A stretch of DNA of 31,137 nt from SIG440 sp045592585 (GTDB lineage: Bacteria > Bacillota > Clostridia > Monoglobales > Monoglobaceae): NCBI GenBank assembly GCA_045592585.1, contig JAZNVB010000035.1, positions 1 through 31,137 of the forward strand, read 5' to 3'. Below the pieces are notes generated by a model, which saw only the letters and a program-made list of their open reading frames with translations, did not search any database and was not told where the DNA came from. Every line of letters begins with the position of its first letter. Positions within the stretch are counted from its first letter, which is position 1. Of this stretch, positions 8,483 through 15,700 are shown in pieces. The position numbers and the translations under genes are program-made.

Positions 8483-8511
8483 ATTCTAACACAACAATGT
8501 TAAAGGGTCAA
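8483..8511 (-). promoter_or_regulatory. Promoter of the creatininase-family gene
   Basis: Reverse strand TTGACC (8506-8511), a 17-nt spacer, TAGAAT (8483-8488). The -35 hexamer lies within the hairpin (8500-8533) that ends pckG. Confidence 0.65.
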
Positions 8512-8533
8512 TCCTTACAGACCGACCCTTTAA
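8500..8533 (-). terminator. Hairpin terminator after pckG
   Basis: TTAAAGGGTC at 8500-8509 pairs with GACCCTTTAA at 8524-8533, 10 bp with a 14-nt loop. It lies 17 nt past the pckG stop. The T content after it is modest (TTGTTGTG), so efficiency is uncertain. Confidence 0.6.
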
Positions 8534-8549
8534 ACCTTTTATCTTATTA

Positions 8550-10322
8550 TTATTTATTGAGGTTTGCCTCAAGTGTATCCATGCTTTCCTTGATTTCCTT
8601 GGGAAGCTTGTCGCCAAACTGCGCAAAGAACTCTCTCTGGTTTGCAAGGTCTTCCTTCCATGCATCAATGTCGATTGAAAGAAGTTCGTCTACAACCTCG
8701 TCGCTGAGGTCAAGGCCTTCAAGCTGGAGGTCTGCCTTATTGGGAACATAACCGATTTCTGTTTCAACTGCATCAACCTTGCCTTCGCAACGGTGAAGAA
8801 TCCAGTTGAGGACACGCATATTATCACCAAAGCCGGGCCACATAAAGTTGCCGTCCTTGTCAAGTCTGAACCAGTTTACATTGAAGATCTGGGGGGGATT
8901 TGCAATCTTCTTACCCATATCATACCAATGCTGGAAGTAATCTGCCATATTATAGCCAACGAAGGGACGCATAGCCATTGGATCACGTCTTACAACACCA
9001 ACTGCACCTGCTGCTGCTGCAGTTGTTTCAGATGCCATTGTTGCACCTACAAATACACCATGATCCCAGTCACGAGCCTGATATACCAGCGGAGCAGTTT
9101 TAGCACGGCGGCCGCCGAATACGATAGCTGAAATCGGAACACCCTGAGGATTTTCAAACTCTGATGAAATGCAGGGACAGTTCTTTGCAGGAGCAGTAAA
9201 TCTTGAGTTGGGATGAGCAAGCTTGTTGCCGTCTGCAGTGTATGCTTTACCGTCAACCTTTGCGCCCTTCCATTCAATTGCATTACTGGGAGGATTCTTG
9301 TCAAGACCTTCCCACCAAACTGTCATATCTTCTTCGTTGATAGCAACGTTTGTGAAGATTGTGTTCTTCTTTGTAGCCTCAAGTGCATTGAAGTTTGACT
9401 TTTCTGAAGTACCGGGAGCAACTCCAAAGAAACCGGCTTCGGGGTTGATAGCATAAAGTCTGCCTTCTTCACCAACACGGAGCCAAGCAATATCGTCACC
9501 TACTGTCCAAACCTTGTAACCCTTTTCCTGAAGGAACTTGGGAGGAATAAGCATAGCCAGGTTTGTCTTACCGCAAGCTGAGGGGAATGCTGCACAGATG
9601 TACTTAACTTCGCCCTTGGGATTCTCAAGACCAAGAATAAGCATATGCTCTGCCATCCAGCCTTCTTTCATACCCTGGTATGATGCGATGCGAAGTGCAA
9701 AGCACTTTTTACCAAGAAGAACGTTGCCGCCGTAAGCTGAGTTTACTGACATAATTGTGTTATCCTGTGGGAAATGAACGATGTATCTCTCATCGGGATT
9801 AACATCCTTCTTTGCATGAAGACATTTAACAAAATCTCCATCTTCGCCAAGGGCATCAATTACAGCCTTGCCAACTCTGGTCATAATGTCCATATTCAGT
9901 ACAACGTAGATACTGTCTGTCAGCTCAATACCAATCTTTGAGAAGGGTGAACCAACGGGACCCATTGAATAAGGAATAACATACATTGTTCTGCCGGCCA
10001 TTGAGCCATCATACAAAGCATTGAGCTTTGCATACATTTCAGCGGGTGCCATCCAGTTGTTGATGGGACCTGCCTCTTCTTCAGTTTCTGTACAGATAAA
10101 TGTTCTGTCCTCAACACGTGCAACATCATTTTCTGCTGTTCTGTGATAGTAGCAACCGGGAAGCCTTTCCTGGTTAAGCTTAATCATTTCGCCGCTTGCA
10201 ACCGCTTCTGCGCGAAGTGCTTCAAGCTGTTCTTCTGAGCCGTCAATCCATACTACATTTTCGGGCTTACAAAGGGCTTTCATTTCTTCAAGCCAGGTGA
10301 GTACTTTTTTGTTTGTAGTCAT
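8550..10322 (-). CDS. pckG: Phosphoenolpyruvate carboxykinase (GTP)
   Basis: Interconverts oxaloacetate + GTP and PEP + CO2 + GDP in the cytoplasm. The 590-residue length matches the GTP-dependent class (about 600), not the shorter ATP-dependent class. The nucleotide-binding P-loop reads FPSACGKTNLAM (around residues 240-255), the cysteine-containing version diagnostic of GTP-PEPCK. The metal-site motif VGDDIAWLRVGEEGRLYAIN and PEAGFFGVAPGTS follow. FGGRRAKTAPLVYQARDWDHG and the closing NWFRLDKDG region also fit. The start has a perfect GGAGG 8 nt upstream. Its promoter and a 22-bp palindrome are visible upstream, so it is probably regulated by carbon source. In a fermenter it may run in the carboxylating direction (inference). 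Confidence 0.97.
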   Translation of the reverse strand: MTTNKKVLTWLEEMKALCKPENVVWIDGSEEQLEALRAEAVASGEMIKLNQERLPGCYYHRTAENDVARVEDRTFICTETEEEAGPINNWMAPAEMYAKLNALYDGSMAGRTMYVIPYSMGPVGSPFSKIGIELTDSIYVVLNMDIMTRVGKAVIDALGEDGDFVKCLHAKKDVNPDERYIVHFPQDNTIMSVNSAYGGNVLLGKKCFALRIASYQGMKEGWMAEHMLILGLENPKGEVKYICAAFPSACGKTNLAMLIPPKFLQEKGYKVWTVGDDIAWLRVGEEGRLYAINPEAGFFGVAPGTSEKSNFNALEATKKNTIFTNVAINEEDMTVWWEGLDKNPPSNAIEWKGAKVDGKAYTADGNKLAHPNSRFTAPAKNCPCISSEFENPQGVPISAIVFGGRRAKTAPLVYQARDWDHGVFVGATMASETTAAAAGAVGVVRRDPMAMRPFVGYNMADYFQHWYDMGKKIANPPQIFNVNWFRLDKDGNFMWPGFGDNMRVLNWILHRCEGKVDAVETEIGYVPNKADLQLEGLDLSDEVVDELLSIDIDAWKEDLANQREFFAQFGDKLPKEIKESMDTLEANLNK

Positions 10323-10378
10323 TTTTACTACCTCCTGTTTATATTAAAGTTAATAAATTTACACTATAATCACAAGAT

Positions 10379-10400
10379 AGAGTTAAAATATTCCAACTCT
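10379..10400. promoter_or_regulatory. 22-bp imperfect palindrome in the pckG leader, candidate operator
   Basis: The half-sites AGAGTTAAAAT and the inverse of ATTCCAACTCT match at 9 of 11 positions. It lies about 14 nt downstream of the pckG -10 box, where a bound repressor would block transcription. It could instead be an mRNA hairpin. Confidence 0.45.
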
Positions 10401-10413
10401 TCTCACATATAAC

Positions 10414-10442
10414 ATAATATCATATTCTGTGCAAGATTTCAA
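10414..10442 (-). promoter_or_regulatory. Promoter of pckG
   Basis: Reverse strand TTGAAA (10437-10442), a 17-nt spacer, TATTAT (10414-10419). The predicted start near 10407 gives a leader of about 85 nt. Confidence 0.65.
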
Positions 10443-10503
10443 TACATTTTTGTCAAAAGTTTAACGAAATTTAACATTTTTTATTACATCTTATTGTCAA
10501 TTC

Positions 10504-11301
10504 TTACAATACCCTTCCTTTAAACAGTGTCCCGACTGATTTTCCTTCAAAAATATCATAAATTCTTTCAGGATGCGCGCCGTTGGTTATAATCATATCT
10601 ATCCCTTCGGGGTTCACGATTTCTGCCGCTTTGAGCTTTGTAACCATTCCGCCGGTACCTCGGCTGCTTCCGGCACCTCCGGCAATTGCATAGGTTTTAT
10701 CATCAACCCTCTCTACAACAGAAATAAGCTTTGCATCGGGATTGGTCTGGGGATTGCTGTCATAAAGCCCGTCAATATCCGAAAGAATAATCAAAAGCTC
10801 TGCATCAACCAGCTTTGCAATATGGGCCGAAAGGGTATCGTTGTCACCAAATTCCAGCTCATATGTAGAAATCACGTCATTTTCATTTACTATGGGAATA
10901 ACACCATATTCAAACATTGTTTCAAACGTGTTTTTTGTGTTTATGTATCTCTCTTCCACATCAAGGATAAACTTTGTCAGAAGAACCTGTGCCGAAGAAT
11001 GACCGTATTCCGAAAAAAAGCGGTCATACATTGAAACAAGAGTTGCCTGTCCGATTGCAGCAAGAGCCTGCTTTTTTCGTGTATCCGCAGGTTTTTCGGC
11101 AAGGTTCAGCTTGCCAACACCGGCACCTACCGCACCACTGGATACAAGCACCACCTCAATCCCTCTGTTCCGAAGGTCAGATACCACCCGAACAATGCTT
11201 TCAATCTTTTTTATATTCAATTTTCCCGTTTCATAGGTCAAAGACGAGGTACCCACCTTGATTACCACTCTTTTTACCTTTGTCAATCCTGCGTAATCCA
11301 T
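10504..11301 (-). CDS. proB: Glutamate 5-kinase, PUA-less form
   Basis: First step of proline synthesis: glutamate + ATP to gamma-glutamyl phosphate. It has 265 residues containing only the amino acid kinase domain. The C-terminal PUA domain of the roughly 367-residue enzymes is absent, as in many Clostridia. Motifs: VVIKVGTSSLT at the N-terminus (ATP/glutamate loop), VLVSSGAVGAGVGKL, IPIVNENDVIST, EFGDNDTLSAHIAKLVDAEL, GTGGMVTKLKAAE. GGGAAGG lies about 9 nt before the ATG. Its usual partner proA is not in the window, so the pathway is either split or this is a lone gene. It is expressed from its own promoter, divergent from dusB. Confidence 0.95.
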   Translation of the reverse strand: MDYAGLTKVKRVVIKVGTSSLTYETGKLNIKKIESIVRVVSDLRNRGIEVVLVSSGAVGAGVGKLNLAEKPADTRKKQALAAIGQATLVSMYDRFFSEYGHSSAQVLLTKFILDVEERYINTKNTFETMFEYGVIPIVNENDVISTYELEFGDNDTLSAHIAKLVDAELLIILSDIDGLYDSNPQTNPDAKLISVVERVDDKTYAIAGGAGSSRGTGGMVTKLKAAEIVNPEGIDMIITNGAHPERIYDIFEGKSVGTLFKGRVL

Positions 11302-11365
11302 ACCATTACACCTTCCCTGATTTCTTGTCTGGTTAAGAATTCCAAATCCTCCCCCATTTTAAGAT

Positions 11366-11395
11366 AGTATACTAAATTTTCTTTAATATTGTCAA
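11366..11395 (-). promoter_or_regulatory. Promoter of proB
   Basis: Reverse strand TTGACA (11390-11395), an 18-nt spacer, TATACT (11366-11371). It is back-to-back with the dusB promoter: the two -35 boxes are 17 nt apart. Confidence 0.65.
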
Positions 11396-11412
11396 GCTAA
11401 TAATAACAAATA

Positions 11413-11441
11413 TTGAAATCTGTCACTTTTTGTGATAGAAT
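11413..11441 (+). promoter_or_regulatory. Promoter of dusB
   Basis: TTGAAA (11413-11418), a 17-nt spacer, TAGAAT (11436-11441). The predicted start is about 28 nt before the gene. Confidence 0.65.
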
Positions 11442-11475
11442 ATATTGCAATCCAATAATCTAAAAGGAACCATGT

Positions 11476-12429
11476 ATGAAAATCAAAAATCTTGAACTTA
11501 AAAATAATGTTCTCCTTGCGCCCATGGCGGGCGTTACGGACAAAGCCTTTCGAATGATAACCAAACCCTTTGGTCCGGGACTTATGTATACAGAAATGGT
11601 ATCGGGCAAGGGTCTGTTTTACAACAGCAAAAAAACCGCTGACCTACTTGCCACCGAGGAAGAGGAAAAGCCTGTCGCAACCCAGCTTTTTGGTCACGAA
11701 CCTGACGTTCTTGCCTCAATTGCAGAGAAGGCGCTGGAATACGGTGCTCAGCTTATTGACATCAATATGGGCTGCCCTGCGCCAAAAATCACAGGAAACG
11801 GCGACGGCTCGGCTCTCTCGAAAAATCCTCAGCTTGCAGGGGAAATTGTTGCCGCAGTTGTTGCGGCGGTAAATGTACCTGTTACAGTAAAAATCCGCAA
11901 GGGCTGGGATGATGCCAATATCAACGCCGTTGAGATGGCACAAATCGCCGAAAAAAACGGGGCGGCTGCCATAACTGTTCATGGCAGAACCCGTGAGCAG
12001 TTTTATAGTGGCACAGCCGACCTTGATATAATCAAAGCGGTAAAGCAAGCGGTTTCAATCCCCGTTATAGGTAACGGCGATATAACAGACGAAGACAGCG
12101 CAAAGCGTATGCTTGAATATACCGGCTGTGACGGAATTATGATTGGCAGAGGCGCACAGGGCAATCCGTGGATTTTTGAGAGAGTTCTGCACTACCTTGA
12201 AACAGGCGAAAAGCTTCCTCCTCCCACACCCGAGGAACGTGCCGCAAAAATGAGGGAACACCTTGAATTACTTATAAAATATAAAGGCGACCACCGCGGA
12301 ATTCAGGAAGCACGCAAGCATATGGCGTGGTATATCAAGGGATGCCCGGGCGGCGCAAGGCTTAGAGAGGCAATTATGCGGGCATCCACGCATGACGAAA
12401 TGCTGAAAATTATTGACTATATAAGGTGA
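11476..12429 (+). CDS. dusB: tRNA-dihydrouridine synthase
   Basis: FMN-dependent reductase that makes dihydrouridine in tRNA D-loops. It has 317 residues, the usual DusB length. The N-terminal LLAPMAGVTDKAFRMI begins the TIM-barrel FMN domain. INMGCPAPKITGNGDGSAL carries the catalytic cysteine. VTVKIRKGWDD, ITVHGRTREQFYSG, VIGNGDITDEDSAKRML and GIMIGRGAQGNPWIF form the FMN phosphate-binding loops. A C-terminal helical domain ends with HMAWYIKGCPGGARLREAI, a DusB hallmark. AAAAGGA precedes the ATG at 11476; an ATG at 11472 is out of frame. No terminator is visible before the structured RNA promoter 30 nt downstream. Confidence 0.96.
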   Translation: MKIKNLELKNNVLLAPMAGVTDKAFRMITKPFGPGLMYTEMVSGKGLFYNSKKTADLLATEEEEKPVATQLFGHEPDVLASIAEKALEYGAQLIDINMGCPAPKITGNGDGSALSKNPQLAGEIVAAVVAAVNVPVTVKIRKGWDDANINAVEMAQIAEKNGAAAITVHGRTREQFYSGTADLDIIKAVKQAVSIPVIGNGDITDEDSAKRMLEYTGCDGIMIGRGAQGNPWIFERVLHYLETGEKLPPPTPEERAAKMREHLELLIKYKGDHRGIQEARKHMAWYIKGCPGGARLREAIMRASTHDEMLKIIDYIR

Positions 12430-12457
12430 TTTAGTTTTATATTCTGACAAAAAGATA

Positions 12458-12486
12458 TTGATAAAATTACAAAATTGTGTTATTAT
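12458..12486 (+). promoter_or_regulatory. Promoter of the structured RNA
   Basis: TTGATA (12458-12463), a 17-nt spacer, TATTAT (12481-12486). The predicted start at G12492/G12493 is exactly the first base of the outermost stem. Confidence 0.7.
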
Positions 12487-12492
12487 AAAATG

Positions 12493-12686
12493 GCCAAACT
12501 AATAAAATATCATATAATGGGTTTCGGAGGTATAAATTCCCCCATTTTTTGCGATACTCATTTTGTTGAATTTGAAAAAATGCAAATTCCTGCAAAATGA
12601 GTATGTTAACCCATTATTTATGCATTAGTTTGGCGACTATCGGAGTTTGCGTTTTTATGCGTCGACTTCGGTTGGCGCATTTTTTA
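12493..12686 (+). ncRNA. Candidate structured small RNA or regulatory leader, about 194 nt
   Basis: Nested complementary arms form a rod. P1: GCCAAACTAAT 12493-12503 with ATTAGTTTGGC 12624-12634 (11 bp). P2: ATAATGGGTT 12514-12523 with AACCCATTAT 12608-12617 (10 bp). P3: ATACTCATTTTG 12554-12565 with CAAAATGAGTAT 12593-12604 (12 bp). P4: GAATTTG 12568-12574 with CAAATTC 12583-12589 (7 bp, 8-nt loop). All 40 pairs are Watson-Crick. Between P2 and P3 is a lopsided bubble of 30 nt on the 5' side and 3 nt on the 3' side. The molecule starts at a promoter-defined +1 and ends at a UUCG-capped terminator. A closing stem, central bubble and apical stem recall 6S RNA, but I cannot confirm this from sequence. 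Alternatively it is a cis-acting leader for the large surface-protein gene, which starts 80 nt past the terminator and has no clear promoter of its own. No plausible coding frame lies inside. Confidence 0.65.
12657..12686 (+). terminator. UUCG-capped intrinsic terminator
   Basis: ATGCGTCGAC 12657-12666, loop TTCG 12667-12670, GTTGGCGCAT 12671-12680. This gives ten pairs (two G-T) followed by a T-run. It is one of the strongest terminators in the window. Confidence 0.85.
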
Positions 12687-12705
12687 TTTCATAGGAATTT
12701 TAAAA

Positions 12706-12756
12706 GGAGGCGAATTTTTCTTATTTATAAATTTTGTGCAATAAATTAAACGGAGG
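12706..12756 (+). promoter_or_regulatory. Two Shine-Dalgarno sites before the surface-protein gene
   Basis: AAAAGGAGG ends at 12710 but has no ATG, GTG or TTG within normal distance. CGGAGG at 12751-12756 lies 10 nt before ATG 12767 and is the working site. The remainder of 12687-12766 is AT-rich, with no clear promoter. Confidence 0.55.
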
Positions 12757-12766
12757 TATTTGACTA

Positions 12767-15700
12767 ATGAAAAAAAGAATTATTGCAATAACCCTTTGCT
12801 TTGTTATGCTGATGACACTCATCCCTATGACTGTTTCAGCACAGGAACCGCAAAGCATTGACCACACCGAATCCGAAATAAATAAAAAAGATATTATGAT
12901 TTCATATCTGGATATCGACAACCGAAAAGTTGAATTTATCGGTGTATCGGATGAGGATGCAGACAAGGTTTCTATTGATTTTGATAAACTCAAAATTGAG
13001 CCCGTTGGTGACGATGTCATTGTGGAAGAAGACCTTCTTGTTCAACAGGGATACATAAAAATCAGAGGTGTCGTTACAGAAAACGCATATACGTGCCTTG
13101 ATTGTTGGAAAACAATTGACACTTCAGAAGAAGAAACAGTTGAAATAGTCATCACAGACGCATTTGAAACAGCCAACAAGGATTTTCAGCCTGACGACTA
13201 TGGATGCTACGAAATAAGAGATTACCTCGTTGGCAACACAAATGCTGCTGATTTTCTTGGTATGTCGGTTATCGCCTATGTAAAGAAGGTTGACGACGAT
13301 TATGAAATTATTTCTATCGTTGCAGATCCCACCAGAAACAATATTCTTGAAATCGACCTGACACAGTTCAACCAGATTAATTCTCAGGGCAGGTTTGAAT
13401 ACTTCAAGTCAGCTGATGCTAAAACTGCTACAGCCGTAGTTATATCCGGTGCGGATGTTGTATTCAACAATGAAGGCGGATACCGTGTTACTGACATCTT
13501 CGGTGACGAAGTTGCTAATGGCGGTGCAACACTTAACGGTGGTAAGATTACTCTTATTGATAATGATACAACATACGGCTATGATGTAATCTTTGTTGAG
13601 ATTGCTGAAACAGCCGTTGTTGACGAAGCTGAAGAAGGTTACGTTGCATTCAAGGAAATGACAGCATTTACTGGTCTTATGGACCTCACAATTGACGAAG
13701 ATGACGAAAATGTTATCATCAGCATCACAAAGGACGGCGAAGCAGTTGCTGCTAGCGCCCTTAAGGAATGGGATGTTCTTTCAATCATTGCAAACGATGA
13801 TGGTTCATACATCAAGGCTGAAGTAATTACCAACAAAATTATTGGTGTAATTAAGTCAGTTTCTAGGTCTTACACATCAGAAACAGGCTATGCATATACT
13901 ATTGGCGGTACTAAGTATGATGTAGCTGCAGGGGCTTATGGTATTGCTGACCTCTGTATCGGTGCCGGCGGTACATTCTACATTGACAAGTACGGCAAGA
14001 TTGCTGCATTTAATGAAGACTATGCCCTTGCAACAGGACAATCAATTAACTATGCCTATGTAACAGCTGCAACTCTTGATGCAGACGTTCTTACAGGTGC
14101 AAACACTGCTCTTATTCAGATGGTTACCGATGAAGGTCTTGCTGTTTTTAACATCAAGGCTACAAATGCTAAAATTAACTATGCTCTATTTGATGCAGAC
14201 GCTGTTGGCGCAGCTACTACATTGGATGCTCTTGAAGGCACAGTTGTTAAGTACACAAAGAACTCAAATGACCTCATCACAGCTATCACATCAGCTGACG
14301 TTGATGATGATTTCGTAAGCGTTGCCGGTGCTTCAACAAAGACATATGACGCTGAAAATGGCAAGTTTGTATCAGGTCACTACATTGATGCAGATGCTCT
14401 TGTATTCTTCATCGCTCCAGAAGCTGAAGACAGCTACGTTGGTTCAGTTGCGGAACTTGAAGACGAAGTACCTTACTACATCTATGCTATCTATGCAGAT
14501 GATAAGGCTATTGATAACAACATTCTTGTTGTAGCAGGTGGTGCTGGTTCTATCAGCCCCAAAACTAACATGGGTGTTCTTACAGCTATCGGCACATCAG
14601 AAAACGAAGATGGCGAAGCTATCTATGCTGTAGAAGTTATGGTTAACGGAGAAACAATCACGGCAGAAACTACTGCTGATGCGTATTATGCTATTTGGGG
14701 GGATCTTACAGTTGGCGATATAATTAAAGTTAAAACTAACAAAGATGGTCTTATATCATGCCTTGAAATGGTTTATGACTTCGCTGACGGTGTAAGAGAC
14801 TTCAGTGGCTCAATCACTGGAATGGATGTTACTTCTATCGAAGGTACAGCTGGTGCTAACGAAACATATGTTGGCGGCAAGGTAACAGACTACAAGAAGA
14901 GCTCAGCTCTTGCTAACGTTGATGGTTCAACAATCAAACTTTCACAGGCGCAAAATGTATATGTAATTGATGCTAACGGCAGAGACCCTGAAATCAATGT
15001 CGGCAGCATTTCGGATTTTGATGTTTATGAAGAGCTCTACGATCCTTCCCTTACGGATGTAAACATCATGATTAATGGTAGCCAAATTACCGCCACGCAA
15101 GCCGAAGCCCAGTGTGCAGCTGACTATGTATATGCAAGAGTATACGACGGCAAGGTTGTTGACCTCGTAATTGTTAAGGGTATTATTAATGAATATATCG
15201 ACTCCAGCCCAGACCCTGATCCAGAACCAGACCCTGAACCTGAACCAGAAGCGCCCTGCAACTACGCCTATGTAACAGCCGCAACCCTTGATGCCGATGT
15301 GCTTACAGGGGCAAACACAGCTCTTGTTCAAATGGTTACTGCCGATGGCGTTGAAGTTAATAAAATTAAGGCTACACGCGCTAAGGTTAACGACGCTATA
15401 TTTGATGCTGATGCAGTTGGTGCAGCTGCTACATTGGATACTCTTGAAGGCTCAGTTGTTAAGTACACAAAGAACTCATCTAACCTTATTACATCTATCA
15501 CAACCATTAATTCTGATGATACAATAGGATATGCTTCATATATCTTTGACGAAAACGATAGAAGATTTGTTGGCAATCCAACCTTTTATGTAAATACTGA
15601 TTCAACCGTATTTTTTGTCGATGAATGGGATATTCAGGATTCCTGTATGGGCACTCTTTTGGATTTAAATGACGGAGAGACCTACGATGTACTTGGCAAA

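Noticed and set aside
12580..12600. Six-codon leader peptide (ATG to TGA) in the structured RNA
   Set aside because: There is no ribosome site before it and the ATG is in the apical loop of a stable stem, so translation is unlikely.
12493..12634. MITE or transposon remnant with terminal inverted repeats
   Set aside because: The nested arms, precise promoter and terminator placement fit an RNA gene better, and no target-site duplication is evident at the ends. It is not fully excluded without a genome-wide copy search.
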